DNA of 6,104 bases, taken from the NCBI GenBank assembly GCA_900545035.1, contig UQXM01000111.1, positions 1-6,104 of the forward strand, in the 5' to 3' direction. The stretch is from an uncultured Fusobacterium sp. GTDB taxonomy: Bacteria > Fusobacteriota > Fusobacteriia > Fusobacteriales > Fusobacteriaceae. The position numbers were made by a program, and so were the translations under genes. The notes beneath the pieces are model-generated. The model was not told the origin of the DNA, searched no databases, and was given only the letters and a program-made list of their open reading frames with translations. Positions 1 through 6,040 of the stretch are shown here, one piece after another. Position 1 is the first letter of the stretch, and each line of letters starts with the position of its first letter.

Positions 1-218
1 TGAATATCTTCTATTCTTTCTGCTCCTGCTTTGATAAGTTTTGTAATAAGTCCTCTGGCATAAGTCTTTTTCTTGGAAATAATCTCTGCCTCCACACAAT
101 CTCCGGGAACTGTCATAGGTACAAAAACTGCAAAATCATTTACAAATCCCAGTCCCTCTCCTCCATATACAATTTTCTCAATATCTATTATAATTTTATC
201 TCCAACTGATATTGACAT
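1..218 (-). CDS. 23S rRNA (uracil-5-)-methyltransferase, RlmD/RumA family, N-terminal part (runs off the window)
   Basis: Only the first 72 codons are inside the window, and the reading frame is still open at the left edge. The visible part reads MSISVGDKIIIDIEKIVYGG, followed by a stretch containing GEGLGF, VFVPMTVPGD and an AEIISKKK-type basic strand. This is the N-terminal TRAM domain (an RNA-binding OB-like fold) found in the RlmD/RumA/TrmA group of SAM-dependent uracil-C5 methyltransferases; the GGEG, VFVP and PGD elements are typical. The catalytic methyltransferase domain and any Fe-S cysteines lie outside the window, so the exact target (for example U1939 or U747 of 23S rRNA) cannot be decided. 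The ATG at 216-218 is preceded by GGAGGA at 222-227. The gene starts 16 bases after the ftsL-like stop codon, so it is probably cotranscribed with rsmH. Another TRAM-domain methyltransferase is possible but less likely. Confidence 0.82.
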   Translation of the reverse strand, partial: MSISVGDKIIIDIEKIVYGGEGLGFVNDFAVFVPMTVPGDCVEAEIISKKKTYARGLITKLIKAGAERIEDI

Positions 219-234
219 TTTTCCTCCAAAATTA

Positions 235-501
235 TTATTTCTGTGATTTTTTTATTTTAAAATAATTCACCTCTTTTGAGGCTTCCATATTTCTTTTATC
301 TCTCATTTCAAGTTCAAGTTTTTTTAGATCCGATTTTTTTTCATATTCAACTCTTTTTTCATTTAATTCTTTTCTCAAATCTTCCACTTGAACCTTCTCT
401 TTCATAATAGCTTTTTCAAGTTTTGAAACTTTTACAAGATAATTATTATGTGTCAGCCATATTGATAATGTTACGGCTATTACTGTCAGCCAAAGTTTCA
501 T
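235..501 (-). CDS. ftsL: small FtsL-like cell division protein (single membrane segment plus coiled coil)
   Basis: This is an 88-residue protein. Residues 3-17 form one hydrophobic membrane segment (LWLTVIAVTLSIWLT). Residues about 21-66 are rich in K, E and L with heptad-like spacing, which suggests a coiled coil, and the protein ends in a basic tail. The layout is the bitopic FtsL/DivIC architecture: short cytoplasmic end, membrane helix, extracytoplasmic coiled coil. In the known family FtsL pairs with FtsB/DivIC and FtsQ to control septal wall synthesis. Sequence is weakly conserved in this family, so the call rests mainly on architecture and on position directly after rsmH, the classical place for ftsL. 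The start ATG at 499-501 has AGGAG at 506-510. The gene begins 26 bases after rsmH. It is slightly shorter than many FtsL proteins (roughly 100-120 residues). The alternative is an unrelated small coiled-coil membrane protein. Confidence 0.66.
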   Translation of the reverse strand: MKLWLTVIAVTLSIWLTHNNYLVKVSKLEKAIMKEKVQVEDLRKELNEKRVEYEKKSDLKKLELEMRDKRNMEASKEVNYFKIKKSQK

Positions 502-527
502 AATTCTCCTTTCAGATTTTCAAAAGC

Positions 528-1475
528 TTAAATTTTTTCCACTACTCTAAGTTTTGCCGAATGAGCTCTGTTATTATATTCCAGCTCATTTTTTCCGGCA
601 CACACAGGTTTTCTGGTAATAACTTTTACCTGCGGTTTTTTCCCACACATACATACAGGAAGTTCCGGCGGACAAGTACATCCTTTTTCCAACTCTCTAA
701 ATTTATTTTTTACTATTCTATCTTCAAGTGAATGGAAAGTAATTATTGCCAATCTTCCACCTTTTTTCAGAGACTTAACAGCTTTTTCAATGGCTCTTTC
801 CAAAACTTCAAGTTCTCTGTTAACTTCTATTCTTATTGCCTGAAATGTTTTTTTGGCAGGATGTTTCTGACTTCTTGCAGGATATGCTCTTCTTATTATA
901 CTGACAAGTTCCCCTGTTGTTTCAATATTTTTTTCTTTTCTTGCTTCACAGATAAATCTTGCTATCTTTCTGGCAAATCTCTCTTCTCCATATTCAAAAA
1001 TTATTTCAGAAAGTTTTTCCTCTGAATAATTATTTACAACTTCGTAAGCTGATACAGGATTATTTTTGTCCATTCTCATATCCAATTTTGTATCAAAACG
1101 GTAAGAAAATCCTCTTTCTTCATCATCGAGCTGTGTTGATGATACTCCTATATCCATAAGTATCCCGTCTATTTTATTTTGTCCGGCACAATATAGAACT
1201 GTATCCAGATTTTCGAAATTTTCTTTATATACCTGCCACCTATTTTTAAAAGGTTCAAGTCTTTTAGATGCAAAATTGATTGCCTGTTGATCTTGATCTA
1301 TTGAAATTACTTTGGCTTTTTCAGAAGTATTTTTCAAAATTCCTTCTGTATGTCCTCCCCCTCCAAGAGTACAGTCAAGATATACTCCATTTTTATCTGT
1401 TATCAAAAGCTCTAAAGTTTCATAAAATAAAACAGGAATATGATATTCACTAAAAGTATCTTTTATATCTTCCAT
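528..1475 (-). CDS. rsmH: 16S rRNA (cytosine(1402)-N4)-methyltransferase RsmH (MraW)
   Basis: RsmH methylates N4 of C1402 in the P-site region of 16S rRNA using SAM. The 315-residue product has the normal family length. Visible motifs (numbered from the chosen start) are HIPVL near residues 12-16, the SAM-binding LDCTLGGGGH at 33-42, DGILMDIGVSSTQLD at 103-117, DMRMD at 132-136, FHSLEDR at 247-253 and the terminal RAHSAKLRVVEKI. A cysteine cluster CTC-x6-CMC (C266, C268, C275, C277) follows the FHSLEDR motif, as in many Gram-positive-type RsmH proteins. I chose the ATG at 1473-1475 because GGAGG at 1481-1485 sits five bases upstream of it. The in-frame ATG at 1485-1487, four codons earlier, overlaps that ribosome site and has none of its own. 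The gene follows an intrinsic terminator, and ftsL and the rlmD-type gene lie close downstream, so it probably heads a second transcription unit. Confidence 0.97.
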   Translation of the reverse strand: MEDIKDTFSEYHIPVLFYETLELLITDKNGVYLDCTLGGGGHTEGILKNTSEKAKVISIDQDQQAINFASKRLEPFKNRWQVYKENFENLDTVLYCAGQNKIDGILMDIGVSSTQLDDEERGFSYRFDTKLDMRMDKNNPVSAYEVVNNYSEEKLSEIIFEYGEERFARKIARFICEARKEKNIETTGELVSIIRRAYPARSQKHPAKKTFQAIRIEVNRELEVLERAIEKAVKSLKKGGRLAIITFHSLEDRIVKNKFRELEKGCTCPPELPVCMCGKKPQVKVITRKPVCAGKNELEYNNRAHSAKLRVVEKI

Positions 1476-1480
1476 TAATT

Positions 1481-1485
1481 CCTCC
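1481..1485 (-). promoter_or_regulatory. ribosome binding site deciding the rsmH start
   Basis: GGAGG lies five bases before the ATG at 1473-1475. It overlaps the first base of the upstream in-frame ATG at 1485-1487, so the longer start would leave rsmH without a Shine-Dalgarno sequence. This supports the 315-residue product over a 319-residue one. Confidence 0.85.
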
Positions 1486-1495
1486 ATTGTATAAC

Positions 1496-1522
1496 AAAAA
1501 AGCGGCTGTGGATACAGCCACT
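1496..1522 (-). terminator. intrinsic terminator between yggT and rsmH
   Basis: Read on the minus strand, a nine-base-pair stem AGTGGCTGT / ACAGCCGCT with the loop ATCC is followed directly by a run of six T (including the last base of the stem). One position is a G·U pair in the minus-strand RNA but would be a C·A mismatch in plus-strand RNA, so the minus direction is the functional one. The A-run before the stem contains the yggT stop codon (1526-1528) and can pair with the U-run to lengthen the stem. The hairpin should end, at least partly, the pnp-rimO-pgsA-yggT transcript. It leaves only 20 bases before the rsmH start codon. Confidence 0.85.
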
Positions 1523-1525
1523 TTT

Positions 1526-1783
1526 TTAAAAGATTATATAAAATAATAATTTTCTTATTAAGTTTAATGCAAAGTACGCAAGTATCGGTGATATATCTAT
1601 TCTGCTGTACCCCATAGGAAATATCATTCTGAACGGTTTCAGAAGAGGTTCAGATACAGCATATACCACATCTGTAAAATCATTGTGTGTATAAGGAGCA
1701 AGCCATGAAAGAATTACTCTTATCACAATGACTAAATTAAGTATTGTAACTGTATAATTTATTATACCAGCTAATATGTGCAT
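1526..1783 (-). CDS. YggT/YlmG-family small integral membrane protein
   Basis: The 85-residue protein has two hydrophobic segments, about residues 3-28 and 64-85, separated by a loop. The family signatures are all present: R22-x3-S26-W27 at the end of the first helix, EPLLKPFR at 45-52 and DISP at 63-66. YggT/YlmG proteins sit in the cytoplasmic membrane; relatives lie near division genes in Gram-positive bacteria and in plastids affect nucleoid or division behaviour, but the molecular function is not settled. I chose the ATG at 1781-1783 because AGGTGAG at 1791-1797 lies seven bases upstream. A GTG four codons earlier (1793-1795) is in frame but is itself part of that ribosome site. The gene lies 28 bases after pgsA and ends against an intrinsic terminator, so it appears to be the last gene of the pnp operon. 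Confidence 0.88.
   Translation of the reverse strand: MHILAGIINYTVTILNLVIVIRVILSWLAPYTHNDFTDVVYAVSEPLLKPFRMIFPMGYSRIDISPILAYFALNLIRKLLFYIIF
1533..1561 (-). promoter_or_regulatory. candidate sigma70-type promoter for rsmH inside the end of yggT
   Basis: On the minus strand a perfect TATAAT (1533-1538) is preceded, after a 17-base spacer, by TTAATA (1556-1561), which matches four of six bases of the -35 consensus. Start of transcription would fall near 1526, just before the terminator hairpin. No space for a promoter exists between the hairpin and the rsmH start, so a promoter here would explain how the downstream unit is expressed. In such AT-rich DNA a chance TATAAT is not rare, so this is tentative. 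Confidence 0.4.
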
Positions 1784-1811
1784 ATTTATTCTCACCTTTT
1801 TTCTATATATT

Positions 1812-2375
1812 TTAATCTACATCAAGAAAATAATGTTTTGTATTTTCCACATATTCCCATCCTGACCAGATTGTAAGAATTACAGGTATAAGCATTAAAT
1901 AAAAATTATAATGGTTTGGCAAAAAAGTATAAACTTCATTTGCTTTGTCTCCAAGAACTATCATCAACATAATTGCAATCATTTGTGATGTAGTTTTATA
2001 TTTTCCAAGTTTGCTGGCAGGAATAACCTCTCCTTTTGCAGCAACTACCATTCTTATTCCGCTTATTAAAAATTCCCTGAATATTATAACAATCGACATC
2101 CATGAAGGAATATATCTTAAATATACCATAACAACAAGTGCAGATATTACCAATATTTTATCAGCAAGAGGATCCATTATCTTACCAAAATCCGTAATAA
2201 GATTATGTTTTCTTGCAAGATATCCGTCAAAAAAATCTGTCAGAGAAGCCACAGCAAATATAGCAAGAGCAATGAGTCTGTAAGCCAGTCCTCCTTCAGG
2301 AGAATTTTCCAGAATATAAATAAATGGTACTGCTAATATAAGTCTTGTCAGAGTAAGTTTGTTTGGTAAATTCAT
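1812..2375 (-). CDS. pgsA: CDP-diacylglycerol--glycerol-3-phosphate 3-phosphatidyltransferase (phosphatidylglycerophosphate synthase)
   Basis: The enzyme joins CDP-diacylglycerol and glycerol-3-phosphate to make phosphatidylglycerophosphate, the committed step to phosphatidylglycerol and cardiolipin at the cytoplasmic membrane. The 187-residue length is normal. The CDP-alcohol phosphatidyltransferase signature D-x2-DG-x2-AR-x8-G-x3-D-x3-D is complete: D47, D50, G51, A54, R55, G64, D68, D72, giving the four metal-binding aspartates. NLPNKLTLTR near the N-terminus, REFLISGIR at 100-108 and GKYKT at 124-128 are typical of PgsA as opposed to phosphatidylserine or cardiolipin synthases of the same fold. 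Several hydrophobic helices surround the signature. The ATG at 2373-2375 lies 25 bases after rimO. Its ribosome site is mediocre: GGGAG at 2388-2392 is about 12 bases away, which may mean translation partly coupled to rimO. Confidence 0.95.
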   Translation of the reverse strand: MNLPNKLTLTRLILAVPFIYILENSPEGGLAYRLIALAIFAVASLTDFFDGYLARKHNLITDFGKIMDPLADKILVISALVVMVYLRYIPSWMSIVIIFREFLISGIRMVVAAKGEVIPASKLGKYKTTSQMIAIMLMIVLGDKANEVYTFLPNHYNFYLMLIPVILTIWSGWEYVENTKHYFLDVD

Positions 2376-2400
2376 AATTTCTCATCTCTCCCTGTTTTTC

Positions 2401-3735
2401 TTAATCTTCCTCTACAATAGGTCCTATGAAATCATATTGGAAGTTTTGTTCTATTTTTACTTTAACAATATCTCCGGCTTTTGCCGTTCCGTCGTTTGTC
2501 AATACTTTACCATCTATTTCAAGAGCTTGACCTCTTGTTCTTCCTTCAAGCATGTATTCACTTTCAGAAGATATTCCGTCAATCAGGACTTCTACTTCTC
2601 TGCCGATAAACTGCTCATTTTTTCTTTCAGCAATCTCTCCCTGCAGATTAGTAAGTTCCGCCCATCTCTTTTCTTTTGTTTCTTCAGGAATTTGATCAGG
2701 CATATTGTATGCTACAGTATCTTCTTCTCTTGAATATTTAAATACACCTACATAGTCAAATTTGAATTCTTCAATAAAATCTTTAAGTTCTTCAAATTGT
2801 TCTTCTGTTTCTCCGGGAAAACCAACTATAACGGTTGTTCTGATTACTGCATCAGGAATTGCATTTCTTATTCTTCCCAGAATGCTTCTTATATAATCTC
2901 CTGATTTTGCTCTTCCCATTCTTTGAAGAATATCGTCAGAAATATGCTGTATAGGTACATCAAAATATTTACATACTTTCGGCTCATTTTTCATAACTTC
3001 TATAAGTTCATCAGTAATTGAATTTGGATACATATAATATGTTCTTATCCATTCAATCCCATCAATTTTTGCCAATTCTCTCAAAAGTTTTGCCAGTGCT
3101 TTCTCTCCATAATTATCAAGCCCATACTCTGTTGATTCCTGTGCCAGAAGATTAAGCTCTTTCACTCCTGATTTTGCAAGAAGCTCTGCTTCTTCCACAA
3201 TATCCTCAATGCTTCTGCTTCTCAAATCTCCTCTAAGAGATGGAATAATACAATAAGTACATCTTTTATCGCAGCCTTCTGATATTTTCAGATATGCTGT
3301 GTGAGGATATGTTGTAATAATTCTCTCTGTCTGAGAGTTTGGCAGGAAGTCTTGACTTCCCACCACAACCTCTTTTTTATCTTCAAGAATACTGTCAACA
3401 ATGCTGCATATTTTATCAATATCTCCTGTTCCGACAACTGCATCGATTTCAGGAATTTCTTTTATAAGCTCTTCTCCATATCTTTCAGAAAGACAACCTG
3501 CAACTATAAGTTTTTTAAGATTCCCTTTTGTTTTGTATTCAGAAGCCTCAAGTATAGCTTCTATTGATTCCTCTTTTGCATCGCCTATAAAAGCACAAGT
3601 ATTTACTGTTATAATATCTGCTGTGCTTAAATCTTCAACCAGTTCATATCCTCTGTTTTTAATCAGAAAACCTAAAATATTTTCACTGTCCACAAGATTT
3701 TTGCTGCATCCAAGGCTTATTAATCCTAATTTCAT
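2401..3735 (-). CDS. rimO: ribosomal protein S12 (aspartate(89)-C3)-methylthiotransferase RimO
   Basis: RimO is a radical-SAM enzyme with two Fe-S clusters that adds a methylthio group to a conserved aspartate of ribosomal protein S12. The 444-residue protein has the full domain order. The N-terminal MTTase domain begins KLGLISLGCSKNLVDSE and carries C10, C47 and C81 for the auxiliary cluster. The radical-SAM core has C155-x3-C159-x2-C162 (SEGCDKRCTYCIIP). The C-terminal TRAM domain covers about residues 370-440. The LGCSKN start, IPSLRG-x-x-RSR and YFDVPIQHISD motifs mark RimO rather than the tRNA enzymes MiaB or MtaB. The usual AQDT-type motif reads AQES here, a mild variant. The ATG at 3733-3735 is preceded by GAGGT about seven bases upstream. 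It starts 27 bases after pnp, consistent with cotranscription; rimO next to pgsA is a common pairing in low-GC bacteria. Confidence 0.96.
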   Translation of the reverse strand: MKLGLISLGCSKNLVDSENILGFLIKNRGYELVEDLSTADIITVNTCAFIGDAKEESIEAILEASEYKTKGNLKKLIVAGCLSERYGEELIKEIPEIDAVVGTGDIDKICSIVDSILEDKKEVVVGSQDFLPNSQTERIITTYPHTAYLKISEGCDKRCTYCIIPSLRGDLRSRSIEDIVEEAELLAKSGVKELNLLAQESTEYGLDNYGEKALAKLLRELAKIDGIEWIRTYYMYPNSITDELIEVMKNEPKVCKYFDVPIQHISDDILQRMGRAKSGDYIRSILGRIRNAIPDAVIRTTVIVGFPGETEEQFEELKDFIEEFKFDYVGVFKYSREEDTVAYNMPDQIPEETKEKRWAELTNLQGEIAERKNEQFIGREVEVLIDGISSESEYMLEGRTRGQALEIDGKVLTNDGTAKAGDIVKVKIEQNFQYDFIGPIVEED

Positions 3736-3762
3736 CTATTACCTCTTTCTTTAATACAAAGA

Positions 3763-5874
3763 TTAGTCTTCAAGTAATCTTTTTCTGCTTAAACTTATTT
3801 TTCCGCCTTCCATAGAAATAACTTTAACATCAAAGACATCCCCTTCTTTAAGAACATCTTCTACATTAGCTACTCTCTCTTTTGAAATTTCAGAAACATG
3901 AAGCAGTCCTTCTTTTCCTGGAAGTATTTCCATAAAAGCACCAAATTTAGCAATTTTCACTACTCTTCCGCTGTAAACTTCTCCTACTTCCACATCTTTA
4001 GTATGAGCTTCTATCATTTTTACAGTTTTTTGCAGCTGCTCTAAATCATTGCAAAATACTGATACTTTTCCGTCATCAGTTATGTCAACAGTTGCTCCTG
4101 TTTCTTCAATAATTCTCTTAATATTTTTTCCTGCCGGTCCGATAAGTCCTGCAATTTTATCTGTACTGATTTGCATCTGCACTATTCTTGGTGCATTTGG
4201 TGCAAGTTCTTTTCTAGGTTCAGGAATAGCCTCATTCATTACTTCAAGAATTTGAAGTCTTGCTTTATGTGCCTGATTAAGAGCTATTCTCATTATTTCT
4301 TCTGTGATACCTGTAATTTTAATATCCATTTGAAGAGCTGTTATTCCTGATTTTGTTCCTGCTACTTTAAAATCCATATCTCCTAAGTGGTCTTCAAGTC
4401 CCATAATATCAGTAAGAACTGTAAATTCTTCTCCTTCTTTTACAAGCCCCATTGCTATTCCTGCAACATGTTCTTTAATAGGTACTCCTGCATCCATAAG
4501 AGCAAGTGATCCTCCACAGATTGAAGCTTGAGAAGATGATCCGTTTGATTCTGTAATATCAGAAACAACTCTTATTGTGTATGGAAACTCTTCCTCAGAA
4601 GGAATTACATATGATAAAGCTCTCTCAGCAAGAGATCCGTGTCCAAGTTCTCTTCTTCCCGGAGCTCCGTTTCTTCCGATCTCTCCAACAGAATATGCTG
4701 GGAAATTATAATGAAGATAGAATTTTTTGTAATATTCTTCATCTAATGTATCGATTAATTGTTCATTTGCTTTTGAACCTAAAGTTGTAGTTACAAGAGC
4801 CTGAGTTTCTCCTCTTGTAAACATAGCAGAACCATGAGGCATTGGAAGAGTTCCAACTTCTGCATATAAAGGTCTTATCTCATCAACTTTTCTTCCGTCA
4901 ACTCTGTGTTTATGGAATATAATAACTTCTCTTACAAGTTTTTTCATTAATTCTTCATAGTATACATCAAATTCTGTCATTACATCTTCAGGAAGTTCTT
5001 CCTCAGAAAGTTCTGCAAAATTTTCTGCGACAAATTTTTCTCTTAATTCATCATGAAGAGCATCAACTGCATCTTGTCTTGCTTGTTTACCAGTTGTAAG
5101 AACAGCCTGTTTTAATCTTTCTTCTCCGTTTGTATCAATAAAATCTTTTACTAATGGATTAGGTTCTTCCTTAGTAAATTCTATTTTTTCTTTTCCTACT
5201 AATTTTGTAAATTCTTCTTGAAATTCACAAAGTTTTTTAATATTTTCATGTGCAAACATTATAGCTTGAAGCATTGTTTCTTCATCCATTTCAGCTGCTC
5301 CTGCTTCAACCATGTTTACAGCTTCTTTAGTCCCCGCAACTTTTAAGTTAAGTTCACTTGTTTCCAATTCTTCCGGTGTAGGATTTAAAATAAACTGTCC
5401 ATCTTTTCTCCCTACTGTAACACCTGCAACCGGTCCAAGAAATGGAATATCAGAAATCATAATAGCTGCTGAAGCTCCGATTATTCCAAGATAGTCTGGA
5501 GTATTTTTTCCATCATATGAAAAAATAGTATTTACTATCTGCATGTCATAATTAAATCCATCAGGAAACATTGGCCTTATAGGTCTGTCTGTAAGTCTTG
5601 AAGTTAGTGTTGCATCAATTGAAGGTCTTGATTCTCTTTTGTTAAACCCCCCAGGAAATTTTCCTGCTGCATAAAACTTCTCTATATAATCAACAGTTAA
5701 TGGGAAAAAATCTATTCCGGGTCTTCCTTCTTTACTTCTATTAACTGTACAAAGCATTACAGTATCTCCATACTGAATCATTACTGCTCCATTTGATTGT
5801 CTTGCAAATTTTCCTGTTGAAAAAGAAAGTGTTCTTCCGCCAATTTCTAATTCAAGTTTTGTTTCATTAAACAT
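3763..5874 (-). CDS. pnp: polyribonucleotide nucleotidyltransferase (PNPase)
   Basis: PNPase degrades RNA 3' to 5' by phosphorolysis, releasing nucleoside diphosphates, and acts as a ring-shaped trimer in the cytoplasm. The 703-residue protein has the complete family architecture. It starts with a first RNase PH domain (GKFARQSNGAV near 21-31, FFPLTVDY, GGFNKRE) and an all-helical linker at about 240-315. The second RNase PH domain contains FTRGETQ at 352-358, GEIGRNGAPGRRELGHG at 397-413 and EDHLGDMDFKVAGT at 494-507; D495 and D501 match the catalytic metal-binding aspartates of the E. coli enzyme. A KH domain with the GPAG loop at 579-582 and an S1 domain at about 629-697 complete it. The protein stops right after S1 with no added tail. 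The ATG at 5872-5874 has AGGAGGA at 5882-5888. It is the first gene of the operon and has a long leader with a strong hairpin. Confidence 0.98.
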   Translation of the reverse strand: MFNETKLELEIGGRTLSFSTGKFARQSNGAVMIQYGDTVMLCTVNRSKEGRPGIDFFPLTVDYIEKFYAAGKFPGGFNKRESRPSIDATLTSRLTDRPIRPMFPDGFNYDMQIVNTIFSYDGKNTPDYLGIIGASAAIMISDIPFLGPVAGVTVGRKDGQFILNPTPEELETSELNLKVAGTKEAVNMVEAGAAEMDEETMLQAIMFAHENIKKLCEFQEEFTKLVGKEKIEFTKEEPNPLVKDFIDTNGEERLKQAVLTTGKQARQDAVDALHDELREKFVAENFAELSEEELPEDVMTEFDVYYEELMKKLVREVIIFHKHRVDGRKVDEIRPLYAEVGTLPMPHGSAMFTRGETQALVTTTLGSKANEQLIDTLDEEYYKKFYLHYNFPAYSVGEIGRNGAPGRRELGHGSLAERALSYVIPSEEEFPYTIRVVSDITESNGSSSQASICGGSLALMDAGVPIKEHVAGIAMGLVKEGEEFTVLTDIMGLEDHLGDMDFKVAGTKSGITALQMDIKITGITEEIMRIALNQAHKARLQILEVMNEAIPEPRKELAPNAPRIVQMQISTDKIAGLIGPAGKNIKRIIEETGATVDITDDGKVSVFCNDLEQLQKTVKMIEAHTKDVEVGEVYSGRVVKIAKFGAFMEILPGKEGLLHVSEISKERVANVEDVLKEGDVFDVKVISMEGGKISLSRKRLLED

Positions 5875-5917
5875 TAATTAATCCTCCTAAAATATTATTC
5901 AACTGTTATAAAATTTC

Positions 5918-5979
5918 AGTAAATAATAAGGGAAAAACTATAAAATACAAACTTTATAATTTTTCTCTTACTACTTACC
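5918..5979 (-). promoter_or_regulatory. long hairpin in the pnp 5' leader (candidate autoregulatory or RNase III-type element)
   Basis: In the minus-strand RNA, positions 5979-5951 pair with 5918-5946 around a four-base loop (UUGU, 5950-5947). Of 29 facing positions, 23 are Watson-Crick, five are G·U (5979/5918, 5974/5923, 5971/5926, 5959/5938, 5952/5945) and one is an A·C mismatch (5966/5931). The same positions read on the plus strand would give five A·C mismatches, so the structure belongs to the pnp mRNA sense. It ends about 30 bases before the Shine-Dalgarno sequence and is not followed by a run of U, so a terminator is unlikely. In E. coli a long leader stem cut by RNase III lets PNPase repress its own synthesis; a comparable role here is an inference from position and shape. 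Confidence 0.75.
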
Positions 5980-6011
5980 CAAAATATAATTCTATCACAG
6001 CTGTACATTTA

Positions 6012-6040
6012 AGTATAACATTTTTATATTAAAAAATCAA
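6012..6040 (-). promoter_or_regulatory. sigma70-type promoter of the pnp operon
   Basis: On the minus strand TTGATT (6035-6040) and TATACT (6012-6017) are separated by exactly 17 bases, and a TG one base before the -10 (6019-6020) makes an extended -10. Transcription would start near 6004-6006, giving a leader of about 130 nt before the pnp ATG. It is the best promoter match in the 230-base gap, which is otherwise AT-rich. A TATAAT at 6045-6050 has no good -35 partner. Confidence 0.68.

Noticed and set aside
680..720. Cysteine cluster CTC-x6-CMC in RsmH as a possible new metal site
   Set aside because: The same cysteine pairs are familiar from RsmH proteins of Gram-positive bacteria, so although the function is unclear it is not specific to this window.
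918..940. T-rich runs inside coding sequence that resemble terminator tails
   Set aside because: They encode lysine-rich segments on the minus strand (poly-A codons) and have no GC-rich stem next to them.
732..1159. Two overlapping plus-strand reading frames (97 and 66 codons) inside rsmH
   Set aside because: They lie opposite conserved rsmH codons, give phenylalanine- and cysteine-rich sequence of the sort expected from antisense of AT-rich genes, and show no family motif.
1945..2733. Plus-strand reading frames (112 and 124 codons) opposite pgsA and across the start of pgsA and the end of rimO
   Set aside because: The minus-strand genes carry complete family signatures over the same bases; the plus-strand products look like antisense shadows with no ribosome site or recognisable domain.
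3301..3754. Plus-strand reading frames (88 and 117 codons) opposite the 5' part of rimO
   Set aside because: Overlap the conserved MTTase domain of rimO, overlap each other in different frames, and resemble no known protein.
4049..5494. Three short plus-strand reading frames opposite pnp
   Set aside because: All are 60-71 codons, fully inside pnp and without ribosome sites or motifs; the absence of stops follows from pnp codon use.
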